Below are positions 40,970 to 52,793 of a stretch of DNA of 64,000 bases, piece by piece; within the stretch, counting starts at the first letter, position 1; the number at the start of each line of letters is the position of its first letter. A model generated the notes under the pieces. It did not search any database and was not told where the DNA came from. It saw nothing but the letters and a program-made list of their open reading frames with translations. This DNA comes from Aplectana chamaeleonis (lineage: Eukaryota > Nematoda > Chromadorea > Rhabditida > Cosmocercidae): the NCBI GenBank assembly GCA_029168955.1, contig JAPDOI010000185.1, positions 1,226,001 through 1,290,000 of the forward strand, given 5' to 3'. Both the position numbers and the translations under genes were made by a program.

Positions 40970-42640
40970 GCATTCGACACCCCTCCCCTCTTGCTTGTGT
41001 TTGGTGTAGTAGAACGACGCAAATGGTTTCTCGCTTTAATCTTCTTACAATTAGGTAAGCAATTACTTTTTGCGTTTCTTCAATAAAAAAATTCTCAGAA
41101 ATGTTCTCATGTTAGAATCCAAAGAGATTACGAGTATTCAATCCTTCAGCAAATGTTCTTTTGGGTGGACAATTCGGTCATGATGTGGGCCAGCTATTCC
41201 GTTGGCTCGGCCGATCAACGCGATTTTACACACTTCTTGGCCGGCTTCAGTCGTCCTTGCCATTTTGCTTTCTTTAGAGAGACTAGATTCCTACATTTCT
41301 GCGAAAAAGGGAGAAATTTCGATCGTATACACTTTCTTTGAGGGTGCTGGTAGCCTTCATCTATGCGTCTGTGGATAGCCTAGCTCCCACATTTTGAGCC
41401 CGTGGAAGTAAGGCTTGTCATGTAAAAATCTCCATTATCACTGTGCAACCTCAAATTAAATTTGAATCTCATACCTTCCTCGAGGAAACGACATATGGAA
41501 ACCCACAGTTGGCGAATGCACGGGGCACTTCCAGTGACTGTAGATCAATTCAAGCGGCAGGCACCTGTTTAAGTCCAAGAAGTAGACCCGATGAGGAAAG
41601 CGCTTTCGTTCTTTTCTTTTTCTGCTGTCGCGGTGCGCCGAAAGAGGCGGAGAGAGGACCAATAGACGCGAGTATCATGCGAATCATTGCGCATCACGAC
41701 AAATTCGCATTAGAAGCGATTGATAATTATCTAAAAGGTCGGGCTGGCGCGCAGAGGTTGACGGTTCATGCCGGCAGGAGGATAGCAGAATGGCGCAAGG
41801 TGGGTGCCACACAAGTTTTTTCCCCATTCTTTGCCTCTTTTTCCTTTTTCTTTTGTCGTTCATTCTTTCCTTATCATTATGTTTGTTTTTTTTTCATGCA
41901 ATGAGGGTTTTCCAATTCACAATGGCCCAAGATGATCTCCGTCCAAGTCTGTCGTATGACAGTCACGACTGAAGAATGAGAACGGGCCGGCCAAGGTCGC
42001 ATCGTCTTCCCCTTGCAGCTGAACTGACAAGTGATAAATGATGGGGCAGCGCTAGCGAAATTCCACAAAAGAGCTTTGGTCAACAATTTTAAGAAACTTA
42101 GAAACTTTTGGGGAATGGAAGGAAAATGTAGTGGAACCCACAGTTTATCCTACAGATGTGATTTGGCAACAATTTCATGGCGGCCCGACAACGGGTTTTG
42201 GACCGAATTCCTTCCTGACTTTTGCTTCAAATGTTGTGTACGAACTTATAGACAAGGATATTTTCAAAGGGTGATTTCAACCAGACGTTTCCTGTTTATC
42301 GTTCGATTTCTTAGAGCTAGATTTCCGATACCCTTTGGAAATTTGGGGAATGTTTGCTTAATATGTAGACGATAGAAAAAATATACAAACCTTGAGAGTA
42401 TTCTCAGAAAGATGAGGCCATTTATGAGTAATGAAACTTTTTCTAGCCGGTTACTGCCTGATGCCGCCTGCGAGAAAGGAAATTATTAGCGAAAACGACC
42501 GCTTCATTTACTCCACTTTTAGCATAAAATGAGGTGTGGCTTCATAAATTTGTAGCAAACACGCTAACAACGTGTAACTAGCAACTGCAACTGCCCTCAC
42601 ATCAAGAAGGATATAAATCTATTGCAGAAGGTTTAGAGAA
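40970..42640. other. Unassigned stretch
   Basis: No family is recognised. The longest frame (41443-41904) reads through PIDASIMRIIAHHDKFALEA and RIAEWRK, plausible-looking but unplaced protein, then into T-rich sequence. I cannot support it as a gene. Confidence 0.3.
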
Positions 42641-43165
42641 ATTTCACGAGAAAAATATTTCTGAGGGTGGAAGGCTTCCGATACGAGGACATTCCCGATT
42701 CGGAATCCAGAAATCGGGATTGTAGTCTTCATACGCTGGAGTCACGAAGAAAACTCAACGACGCTTACATGGTTTTCAAAATTCTGAGCGGAGTGGTTGA
42801 AACTAATGCAACCAAATTTTACAGAGGTATTATATCCAAAACCGGAGGCGATTCGGAGAAAATCTACTACAGTGCACCGAAATTTGGACACAGCCTAGAT
42901 GCATTTACCTGCAGGCTGGCTTAATTTTTATATCGATAATTTCAAATATACCATTCGTACCCCACTGTTTTGGTGCCTTCAAACAATTTTCAAGAGGGAA
43001 ACTGCTGCATTTCTGAGAAAATGCACCGTTTTGGCGTTCTTGTTCTTGTTTTGTTCTCAAGTTTCATGTCCTAAGCTCTGATTACGGTCTGAGTTGTTGC
43101 CTTAGAGTGGGTGATTCTCTATCTAACGTCTACCTTATTGTAGCGTATTCAATAAATAAATAAAC
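42640..43165 (+). pseudogene. CR1-like LINE 3' remnant
   Basis: LESRRKLNDAYMVFKILSG (about 42739-42795) matches the NRRKKNDLIMAFKILTRK region of the copy at 3896-6247. The weakly similar C-terminus that follows has stops, and the segment ends in AATAAATAAATAAAC, the same simple tail type as that copy. It is a 5'-truncated, decayed fragment. Confidence 0.6.
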
Positions 43166-43469
43166 TGTTGATATCATCGCACGTCTAAAAGGGTAAAAAT
43201 GCGAGTATTAGAAATGTTTCCAGCATGTGGACTAAAGTTCTCGTGCTTCCTCCACGCTCATCTTTCCCTTTACGATCAGCGTTTTCGGTTCCTCTCACGG
43301 ATCATTGCACTCTGAAGAGTTTTCTGGGAACAAATATGATTCGATTAACCTTAAAGTGTAACTGTTCCGGTCGAATCTCAAGAGAATTACACGAGACGTC
43401 CACAACTCTCATAACTTAATTCACGATATATTTCGCGTGGAAATCAATGGAATACTAAGGATCAAAAAA

Positions 43470-44031
43470 TCAATTTTTGTAGCCTTTCGAGGCGAAAAAT
43501 GTAGCAGTTATCTGACTCTTGAGGGATACTCCAGAAGCGTGTAAGCTCTTCGCTAAAAGGCGTAGTCCATGGTCGTCGGTGAAAAATGATCTTATGGTCC
43601 GGCCGCTGTGTGGAGCAACCCCGTATTCCAACTCTTCAGAATAAGCTAGAAAAATCGATCTCCTATTCAAACCGCCCCCCCCCTCAAATCGGCACCAATT
43701 CCCTCCGCCCACTTCAAGGCGTCGATCTCGATAGGGACGATGCTCGCCATGGATTTCGATAGGAACCACGTTTTTTTCCATTTGTCATCGGCCTAGCTCT
43801 ATAGCGTGGTCTGTTTCGACGCCACGGCGGTTGCGAACGACGAGGAAAAGCAGGCCCGAGACAACTCGTCCGCGAATTTCTCATTGTTTGAATTCACAAT
43901 CTTTGAAAAAACATAGCTCTGTTCGTAGCGGTCTTAGCGCAATTTTGGGGACACTATAGTGATCAGCTTCGAATGTTCTTCAAGATAGGCAAAGAAACCT
44001 GAAAAGCGACTCCTAGGTTGGTCTGTGCCTC
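43470..44031. mobile_element. Decayed AGGCACAG-family MITE
   Basis: The right end GGTCTGTGCCTC and an interior GAGACAACTCGTCCGCGAAT, which matches the inverse of a stretch in 48756-49228, show the family. No left terminus is clear. Confidence 0.5.
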
Positions 44032-44033
44032 AA

Positions 44034-44638
44034 AGGTATCGTACACCATGAAAACCATACTTGGGTTTTTGACGTTTTCGCGTTGCTATATCCCTATAGT
44101 GACTGAAGGTTACAAAAGGCTCCCGCAAAACGTCAACTTTCTAAGAAAAACTCACTTCAAGAAAGTTCAAAACAAATTTGAAGTTCGCGCCGACATCATC
44201 CTGGGATAGTTGCGCCGAGAACGCGAAGAACAGTTTTACGATTCGTTCCTTGGCGAAGCGTTGGAAGCAAATCACCAAGGATGCAATTCAAAGGTTCGAT
44301 TATTTTTTCTTGAACGAAACTAAAAAGGGTTACCAACTTGCTGCATCCATTGCTGTCAGCTGCTTTCGATCGATGCCGAACGTGAAATCGACTGGCATGT
44401 GCATTGCGCCCTACGACACGTCAAGGCACGACCGCCTGCAGCGACCACGGAGTTCTGTTCCTTGTAACAACGGATCGACCCCAAGGCCGGCTCCCCAAAC
44501 CCAGGAAGGCGTTTTGAGTTCAGCAAATCTTCATTCAAAGGCGATTTTGAAACTCCAAACTTTCTGCTTGACACTGTCATGTGTCTAGTCTGACTGAACG
44601 CAAAAGCTGAAATTCGGTTTTCATCGTGTACGATGCCT
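44034..44638. mobile_element. TTAA MITE, AGGTATCGTACACCATG ends
   Basis: Sister of 18120-18728. The left end AGGTATCGTACACCATGAAA is slightly decayed; the right end is TTTCATCGTGTACGATGCCT. The right TTAA is now interrupted by a MITE that inserted at TTA. Confidence 0.8.
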
Positions 44639-44641
44639 TTA

Positions 44642-44778
44642 GGCCCTAGTTATACACCTGCGTTTTGCCGCCGCTGGCTTTCGCGGCATGTCCGCTCATG
44701 GTCAATTTCGAAATCGGACCAATCGCAGACGTCCCGCGAAAACAAGCGTCACCGAATCGCCGATGTATAACTAGGGCC
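44642..44778. mobile_element. 137-bp Harbinger-like MITE, GGCCCTAGTTATAC ends
   Basis: GGCCCTAGTTATACA and TGTATAACTAGGGCC are inverse ends flanked by TTA (44639-44641 and 44779-44781). It used the terminal TTA of the neighbouring TTAA MITE as its target, so it is the younger of the two. Confidence 0.85.
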
Positions 44779-44781
44779 TTA

Positions 44782-45370
44782 AAGGTCTTTCCAGATACTG
44801 TTGGGCTCGCAGAGTCCTCAACACTCAGTCGATCTGTAAGCGCCTTAGCGGCGTCATGGCCTACGGGCAAGCGTCTCGCTAACAGCCCACTAGAAGAGTC
44901 GCTCAATTCCTACCGTTGTCCTTTTTCGGATTTTCTCTGAATCATTGTTTTCAGCGTCGTAAACCTTTCTCATTGAGACCATCTCATTTCGCGCACTCAA
45001 CAAGGTTTTATTTTCTACAAATCAACGAGAAGAAAAATTATGAAGCTTCCATAAAATGTTAGCGAGCGTTCCTTTATGGGTATATGTGGTAGTCGAAAAC
45101 GAATTGCTTAAAACAGAAATCTGAAAACATAGTGCAAATAACTGATAAACGTAGTCACCTCGCCACAACAACGGATATCGCAAGTTCTTGCAATGCGAAA
45201 ATGTTGAGGGATGTCCGAAAATCCACGCTTGATTGAAATTCGACGAAGAAATTGATTTTATTATTTCATAATGAAAAAATGGTAGCAAACGATGAAAAAC
45301 GGTTCATGCATTGCGTAAGGAGTTTCCCCACGGAGTTTTTTTTTGATTGATTGATTTATTTACGTCTATT
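44782..45370. other. No recognisable gene
   Basis: Short frames only and no inverted termini seen. T-rich near 45335-45360. Confidence 0.4.
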
Positions 45371-45648
45371 TAAAGGCACAGTCCAAGCTCGGGGGGTGGC
45401 ATTTCAATATAGTTGTGAAGCAGACCCATCTCTTGTAACTCCTGCCAAGTGCGAGCTCTCGACTCCTCCGAATAAGCGAGATATAGGAGGAAGCCACCCT
45501 GGGGCGCCTACGTCGGGAAGCCACTTTGACACGCCCCTTTTACTATCTTTCGAGCTCAAGAAAAGGCGAAATGAGATATTTTTTCTGAGCAATAAACCTG
45601 TTCTTCCCTTCATTCTCAGCATCTCTTTCTATTCAGGTCGGCTCGCAT

Positions 45649-46796
45649 GTTACTTACTTGGTTACTTGGCTGATCCGTTCCTCAAACGCGGCGATTGCTT
45701 TGTTGCGGATCATAGCACGGTTTCCATTCGTTTCTGTCTTGAGCTCTTGTGGACCAATAAACTAAGCAACTGTTTCTGGAATCGACCATATTGTATCGAA
45801 TACAAAGTGAATCAGTCCACCTGGTCATGGGTCTGCCAAGCGGTCGTTTCTTGTCGCGAGGATACCATTCGATCACAGCTTTGCTCCACCGTCCATCATT
45901 TCTTCTCAGTACATGCCCTGCCCATCGATGCTTGGTTTTGTTCACGTGTTCGAGAGCATCAGCAACATTGGACATTGAGCGTATATCTGCGTTGTGTAGA
46001 CCTTCACTTCGTTGTCGGAACAGAGTGTATCCGACAAGATGTCGTTCAATCGAGGCCTGCGCCACCTTCAGTTGTGATTCCAGCTCCTTTGTCTGTGTCC
46101 AGGATTCGATACCATAACATAAAGCAGGAATGGCAGTACTGGTGAAGAGCTCTGCTTTCAGTTCCTTTTCCTGGTCTCCTGCACAGCTGGTTTGATGGTA
46201 TTATACGCCGCCCATGCTGCTTTCCTCCTTCGCATGATTCCCGGCTTTAAATCGTTGTGCATGTTCAGGAGGCGGCCGAGGTATACGTATTCAGCTGTTT
46301 CCACTACTGGCGCACCGTCTAGTCGAACAGAGGAAAGATCTGCAAAACGATTCCTCATGACTTTAGTCTTCATGTTGTTCAACAAAAGACCAACTTTCTT
46401 TCCTTCGGTATCAATCTGGTGAATCATTGACGTTGCTTCATTTGGCGTATGCGTCAAAAGCACAATGTCGTCGGCGAACCTCAGGTGGTTTAGTAGCTTG
46501 CCGTTGATGTTAATTCCAAGATTGTCCCAATCACATCTCCTGACAACCGAATCTAGGACTGCAGAGAAAAGATTTGGGCTGATTGGATCTCCTTGTCAAA
46601 CGCCTTTCTTGATTGGTATTGTGACAGGACGAAAGAATGGCCGGAACGTGGTCGTGCAACTCGAGTAGCAGTCTTTCAAAACATTCACGTAATGCTGCTC
46701 GACTCCTTGATTTGAAAGACTCTTCCAGACCGCCATGTGTTCAATGGAGTCAAACGCTTTACAGTAGTCTATGAACGTCATGACAAGTGGAATTTG
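45649..46796 (-). mobile_element. 5'-truncated RTE-type LINE, second lineage (copy C)
   Basis: Flanked by GGCTCGCAT at 45640-45648 and 46797-46805 (9 bp). On the minus strand it ends in a GATCAGCCAAGTAACC stretch and an AAGTAAGTAAC tail. Its protein differs from copies A and B, so it is a separate RTE lineage. Confidence 0.9.
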
Positions 46797-46805
46797 GGCT
46801 CGCAT
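45682..46805 (-). pseudogene. RTE copy C reverse transcriptase and C-terminal relic
   Basis: From the 5' side: TFIDYCKAFDSIEH, then FFRPVTIPIKKGV with a TGA in place of the usual Arg codon, then QGDPISPNLFS, LRFADDIVLLT (FADD box), LLNNMKTKVM and VYLGRLLNMH. It ends in KHRWAGHVLRRNDGRWSKAV and a KKRPLGRPMTRWTD motif typical of nematode RTE proteins. It has a nonsense codon near 46598 and a further frame break near 46150. The endonuclease is lost by 5' truncation. Confidence 0.9.
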
Positions 46806-47002
46806 ATATCGGTTGCAAATGACGGAAGTTACAAGCCCCGTACAACTCGTCCACCATGCTTCTGCAGTTCAATTTTTGAAGAGCTGTAACTCCGTTCCCA
46901 AGGGGTCTTGTACGATTCCTGAGGCATCATTGGAATCAGCGTGGGACCGTTTTCAAGATAGGCACAAATACATAAAAACGGTTCTGAGGTTGTACTGTGC
47001 CT

Positions 47003-47630
47003 GACAGCCGTGATAATTCTACATAAACCAGATACAGATACAGCAAAACCAGCATAGAAACATAAATACGAAAACGAAAAGCTGATAACATGAGTCATTC
47101 ACAAATTGAAATCTTAGAAACACATTGAATCGCAGCACCATAGCACATAAAACTAGAGCAGAGACTTTTTTGTCATTCGTTTGAAATAAGAGAAACTCTG
47201 CGAGGTAGGAAGTATGTTAGATTTTAAAGCTAAATCAGCTCATCATCATCCAGCTCGGACTGTAAACGAATGTGCCCTGGCTCCTGATCTCAGCTGGGAG
47301 TACCATATTTTATAATGAGTGCCTCTAGTCCTCGAAGGAATGAGCGTATAGATTTTAGACGACCGCACAGAAACCCGACCAGATAGTATCTTAGAAACCC
47401 AGCAAACATCGGTAAAAGCCTAAGGAGTGCACCCATGCTACGTTAGTTGATCGTCTCAAGGAAGCCTCCCGTTTCTAGGTTAAGGTAAGACTTAAGCAGA
47501 TAAGAACTAAATTTTGAAAACGCCATCACGAACACACTGACTGGTGCGAGCTCGGCTGCAAGAGACCAGATTGGCCAATAGTATTTCTCTAGTATGTAGC
47601 ATGGTCGCAGACGAAGCGAAAACAGTTTTT
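47003..47630. other. No recognisable gene
   Basis: No long frame, tandem repeat or inverted terminus was seen. Confidence 0.4.
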
Positions 47631-47639
47631 AGACTGCAT

Positions 47640-48010
47640 ATATTTCTGAAAATTTAGCTTCCTGGCAGAAGTAGCAATTTGGTAATGTTAAAACGATATG
47701 GAATGGAGCGTTGCGTTGCGTTCACCCAGCATGACATATGCTGATTTCCTTATTACAGCTTTCAAAAATGGCTTAATGTTTCCGTTGCGCGCTTGATTTC
47801 GTTTTGATAAGTTTAACGGAGAAGCTTGTGAAATGATCGACCACCAAATCGTATTTTTTGGCTATATCACTTCATTTCCTAGCTTTTTTATTACTCCATG
47901 CTATTTTACGCCAAATCATTTTTTAAAAATATTTCGAGACATTTTTGAAACTTTTTTTTGACCATTACCAAATCGCTACTTTTGCCAGGAAGCTAAATTT
48001 TCAGAAATTT
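47640..48010. mobile_element. Foldback element with AATTTAGCTTCCTGGCA arms
   Basis: TTTCTGAAAATTTAGCTTCC followed by AGTAGC and ATTTGGTAATG mirrors CATTACCAAATCGCTACTTT and GGAAGCTAAATTTTCAGAAA, giving arms of about 50 bp. No target duplication is certain. Confidence 0.75.
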
Positions 48011-48109
48011 CACATATTTTTCCCAAAGGTTCCCTTTCTGACTTCAATTTTGCTCAACGATTTCCATTTTGGAATGATGAAACATCTAACAGACGATATT
48101 GTCGTATGA

Positions 48110-48460
48110 GTACAAATTTTGAAACCTATGACTTACAACCATAAAAAATAAAACTCATTGCCGCATTTGGTGCAAAATGTGAAAAATCGATATTATTGAT
48201 CATTAATATTTGATCTTGCATGATGAGAAGAATTTCCCAAACAAATGACTTAGAGCCATCAACAATCAAAAATCATTACGGCATTTTGTGCAACAGGCTA
48301 AAAAATCAATATTATTGATCGGTATTTATCGATAATGATTGATGAGCAAAATTCCTCAACCAAGAAAACCAATCCCAAAAGCAATCACCACTGTTCGCCG
48401 CATTTTGTGCAAAAAGCACGAGATTCGATAATATTGATTATCGATCGATGACGTGTCATG
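48110..48460. repeat. Satellite-like array, about 118 bp per unit, three units
   Basis: GCATTTTGTGCAAAA and ATATTATTGAT words recur at phase points 48163, 48281 and 48400. The units are diverged. Confidence 0.7.
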
Positions 48461-48574
48461 AGTACGAATTCTGACAAGTTCAATACTTACCTTCGACAAA
48501 CTGTGTTGATTGGCTTTGAATTCACCCACACACTCCGGTCTCCAGAGCCGTAGCAGAAAAAAGGAGTTTTCGTG

Positions 48575-48735
48575 CTAATTTAGTATGTAAACCCACGATT
48601 TTGAGGTACCCTTCAAAGTAAAGCTATCGAGTTCAAATTGGAATAGGAGCGACCTCCATCCATTTCCAGCCTCCTGTCCAAAAATGAGCTCCCTAGCTCA
48701 ATTTTATCTGGTAGCACAAGATCGTGAACGCCGTC
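48575..48735. repeat. Dispersed repeat, inverse copy at 62690-62850
   Basis: ATTTAGTATGTAAACCCACG, GAGGTACCCTTCAAA, CGAGTTCAAATTGGAATAGG and CTCCTGTCCAAAAATGAGCT all recur inverted at 62690-62850. Nature unknown. Confidence 0.8.
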
Positions 48736-48755
48736 TGAAAAAAAAGGAGATTAAA

Positions 48756-49228
48756 GCCACAGTCCAGGCTCTGGATCGATTTTTCGTTTTTCTGCCTATC
48801 TTGGAGAAAATTTCACGCTGATCGCAAGGGTGTCTCCAGAATCGCTCAGAACTCCTTACGAATAGAGTTACGGCTCCTCAAATAATTTGAATTTCAACTG
48901 GTAAAAGTTCGCGGACGAGTTGTCTCGAGCCTGTATTTTCTCGTTATTCGAAGCCATCATTCTGAAACAGGTCACAATATAATGTCAGACCGAAAACAAG
49001 CGGAAGAACATAGATTTTGAATGAAATCATTCGCGCGTCTCTTCCTTATTGAGGTCGGAAACCTGCTAGTGGGCGTAACCCATTTTTTCTTCCAAGGGGG
49101 CGTGGCCGTATTTTTCCTAGCATTTTCTCGCTTATTTGAGCGAATTGAGATTTCGCGCTTGGCAGGGTTGCTATAGGCGGCGACCTGACCATAATATCAA
49201 AAATTACCTCTGAGGTTGGACTGTGCCT
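48756..49228. mobile_element. TTAA MITE, AGCCACAG/CTGTGCCT ends
   Basis: Between TTAA at 48752-48755 and 49229-49232; the right TTAA is shared with the next element. It carries the GGCAGGGTTGCTAT module seen in 2920-3345. Confidence 0.8.
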
Positions 49229-49232
49229 TTAA

Positions 49233-49695
49233 AGGCAGTGTTCACGAAGAAAAAGTTTCCCCTTTTTTGGCCTAAACGTAAGCTTTGGGTCCCTATAAGA
49301 AGACTAAGAACGGAAGTGCGACGAAAAACGGCCGGTAAGTGGGTGAAAATCTCGTGGGCCAGCCGACCCATTGGGCCACTCCGCCCACGTCCTATAACAG
49401 TTCCCCTGAATTTGTGGTTAAATGAGCGATGGTTTGCGATCAAAAGCCCCGTTCTTCCCTTCATTCTCAACGTCTCTCTTTACTCAGGTCAGCTCCCACA
49501 CATCGGCGGCAAAAAAATGGGAGTTACGAGCGTCGGACAACTCGTCCACAATTTTCCCTTGCTAAATTTCGAGGGGCCATAACTCCGTTTCCAGGGGGTC
49601 TTGTACTATTCCAGGAACATCATTGGAATCAGCATGGGACCGTTTTCAAGATAGGCGGAAAAACAGAAAAACGACTTTTATGGTGAACACTGCCT
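49233..49695. mobile_element. TTAA MITE, AGGCAGTGTTCACGA ends
   Basis: AGGCAGTGTTCACGA at the left, GGTGAACACTGCCT at the right, then TTAA (49696-49699). It abuts the previous MITE through one TTAA. Confidence 0.85.
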
Positions 49696-49699
49696 TTAA

Positions 49700-51255
49700 C
49701 AGAGAAAACTTGCGGTTTTTCAAAATTTGCTCAAATTCTAGGAAACCATTCCAGACCATTTTTGGGCATTGTATACAAATAAATCGCTTGAATCAATTAT
49801 TCGTCGCAAGCTATGTATCGTCAATTGCCCTTTAGCTCGCGTCGAGGGGATGGCCCATAGGACTCAGGGCGTGTCAGGGACTCAAATTTTTGAGTTCGTA
49901 GCCGTTTCTGTTCAACCCGGGCTCGTTTTCTTAATTTTTTTTTTCAAACTGGCTCCTCCATTTTATGCTCACATGCACTTGGTATTGAAAACTATATGAG
50001 ACTGTGGAAGCTGTCCTCGAGGTTCTATCTGAATTGCTTTGTAGAAATTGTTCATCCAACGATTAACGTATTTTTTATTTTTACTACATTTTTTGTTTCA
50101 CTTCGAGTAATGTCATTCGTTTCAATTGGATATTTGTCAAATCAAAATAGGACGCTTTTCCCTGCAATCGTAAAATGCCGTCAATTTTTCTTTCGAGTTC
50201 TGCTCTAATCAATTAAACTCTAATCCACTCATTCCAAGCCGAAAATGATTTTCGCTGTGAAATATTCTTATGTTCAAAGTATTAAAAGTGATTATTTTTT
50301 CTCACACTCGTATACCTCTATTTCGGAGAGGAAGCACATAAGTTTGCTCCTTCGCGTGCTTGTGCGGAACGAGTGTTGAAAGAGCTTGAGAGTGTAACGG
50401 AGATGGAAAAGCATTATATGCGGACAAACAGGCGATGAGTGAATCTATTACATTGGTCTCATTGAGAAGAATTCAAAAACGTGTTCAAATACATATTTTC
50501 TCGATTTTATGCTAGTTAAGACGGAGCTCCGCCTTCTGAAATAGAGAGACGCCGGAAAACGCCACTTCACTACAAGCACAAACCATGTCTGGTAGTGTAC
50601 ACAGTCATGCAAGACTTTCCTCCAGATGGAAGTATGCGTATACCTTATCATGACTGTTGTTGGTGTGAAAGACTACTATTGAGGGAAATTGATTTGGTAA
50701 CGCATGCAGTACGGTGATCCGCTTATGTTCGTCGACCGAAATTCAACACCGCTCACTATTGACTCTGATTTTTTTCTACAATTATCCTAATTCTCGTGAA
50801 TTTGTTTAGCTGTTATTACCTTCTATAAGACTTTTTCGTGATTTGATATGACATTTTTAACTCTCTTCTAGAAATGACATTTGAACTGAGTATTCTAAAC
50901 GCTGAAGAAGTTCTATAGAAACTTCCTGTGTGGAATTCGTCAGGTGACTGGGGCGTCAAACTAAACCAATAAAACTGGATTTATTATCAGCGAAACCAGT
51001 TTGAAAGTTCAATACTGGATCCGCTATCAAATGGTTGCCGCTCTTTCCACATAGAAACACGACTAGTGGCCCATGTGACTCTACTGCAGAAAAACTATAC
51101 CTGGAAATTCGCTGGAACTGTCTAAAAATCTCAAGTTACTAAATCGCAATTTACTGGTAGCATGGCTCCGTTTTTACTGACAACCTACACAAAAAAGAGG
51201 GGAACTCGAGGGAGAACTCACAATTATATGATTCTATTTGCCAGAAGTACACCAT
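49700..51255. other. No recognisable gene
   Basis: AT-rich with frames to 76 codons. No repeat structure was recognised. Confidence 0.4.
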
Positions 51256-51319
51256 TCACTGGCCACTATAACTAGAGAGCCTCGCATGGCTTCTCATAGA
51301 TTGAAGAGGTGATTCATGT

Positions 51320-52200
51320 TTTTTTATCAATTCTGGCCCACTCTCTCCGAATCTGAAATCGGATTTTGCTGACAAGGGAAGTGGAAAGAGTGGTAAACGC
51401 AACTGCGAGAATGAGTTCTTCTTCCTCTCCGCAGCCCTGTGGTCAGCGCGGTTGTTCTCTCCGGACAATTGAACAAATGTGCCGTGTCGTGGCCGTGGCA
51501 TCCACGGTCCGGGCGAACGTCCGATTTGCTGCTGTCAATCTTGCTGACATAGGCCATAAGCATAATAGAGTGACCATAGCGCAGCGGTGCCAGTGTGCAT
51601 CTGGCCCTCCTTCCGAGTTGAGACTCGGATGTGCAGACCCGGGGCGGCACCACTCCCAGGACGGGATTTACCACAGCCTTTTTCAGATGACACCGTACGA
51701 ACTGTGTGTGCTCCTCGCGAAACAGACGGAGCCGTTCTTGCTGTGAGTCGTGCCATCTCTGCAGATTAACTTTGCTGGGAGCATCGGCGAATGGCTTTCT
51801 GATCTTTCTTTCTCTGACGGGGTTTAGCACTCTCCAAGAGGGTGATTGGGTTGTTTGACAATATTGATGGAAAATTGTCGGGCCTGGTGCTGAGAGTGCT
51901 CGTTTACTGGTAATAATCGTGTCTCAGCATGCAAGTGATCGACCGGGGAACTTCTTGCACATCCGGTGGCGATTCGAAGAGCGGCATTCTGTATGCGTTG
52001 CATCTTAGTCCAAGAGGATTCCGAAACTAGATGCTGCCAAACTGGGGCGCCGTATTCCAGTGCAGGCTGGAGAATAGCCTTATACGTTGTAATAATGGTT
52101 TCTTTGCTACTGCCTCATGATGTACCGCCCGGGGCTCTGAGCACATTAAGCTTCGCTTTGACGGCGGCCTGCTTCTTCTCGGTGTTCTTATGAAATTGGG
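51320..52200 (-). pseudogene. Jockey-like LINE C-terminal relic
   Basis: On the minus strand, frames with interruptions read FHKNTEKKQAAVKAKLNVLR, then YKAILQPALEYGAPVWQHL, WTKMQRIQNAALRIATGCAR, SPVDHLHAETRLLPVNEH and, in another frame, DTAHLFNCPER. The QRIQNAALRIATG and HLFNCP motifs are typical of Jockey-group proteins after the reverse transcriptase; the second is the zinc-knuckle-like end. Stops and frameshifts abound. It is a third LINE lineage in the window. Confidence 0.8.
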
Positions 52201-52269
52201 TTGAAACGTATGTAAGTATGAAACGAGAATGAGTTGTATTGTTAGTGTCTCTGAGGCCACCATAGTAAA

Positions 52270-52780
52270 ACTGCGTTTTTTGGGTTTTCTAAGAAAATCG
52301 GATTCAGCCGAAAACCTGTACCCTCTATAAAACGTCGAAATTCACATCACTCGAGGCGCGAGCGGTGCGCGCGCCGCCTCGGCTTCCGTCTGCCCTACAC
52401 TCTCTCACTGTCTCTACCCTCCGCTCCCCACCAGCACGCGTAGGAACCAATTGAATTTCGCCGTTTTATAGCCTATATGTTGGGGTTAATTAGGGTGCTG
52501 AAAACGGATCGGTTTTTTTTTGTCGAAATTCTACGGTCCACTGTAGGTCACGGTAGGTACCGTGTCATTAAGGGGGCAAAACCTACTTTAGTATTTCCAA
52601 AACTGACAAGTGGACGTTAAATTCGTGCTCAGCACACCAACCATCCCCCACAACGAAGTTTTTAGCCAAATTTGAAAACACTACCAAACTGCCATACACC
52701 CACCGTAACCTAGCCTGCCTGACGACTTGAGCAAGATCACTCTTAAAACTAAAACCTTAGAATGACAAACCAATCGCTGA
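52270..52780. other. No gene; weak inverted pair
   Basis: CTATAAAACGTCGAAATTC near 52335 faces GAATTTCGCCGTTTTATAG near 52454. Otherwise unassigned. Confidence 0.4.
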
Positions 52781-52793
52781 CCCAATTGTTCAA

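Larger units (their letters stand above)
45374..47002. mobile_element. AGGCACAG-family MITE split by an RTE fragment
   Basis: AGGCACAGTCCAAGC starts it after TTAA (45370-45373), and GTTGTACTGTGCCT ends it. The interior is cut by a LINE fragment between two copies of GGCTCGCAT; sister MITEs read straight through this site. Confidence 0.85.

Noticed and set aside
41443..41904. 153-codon frame with PIDASIMRIIAHHDKFALEA
   Set aside because: Looks protein-like but has no recognisable domain, then enters T-rich sequence; kept as unassigned. A protein search would decide it.
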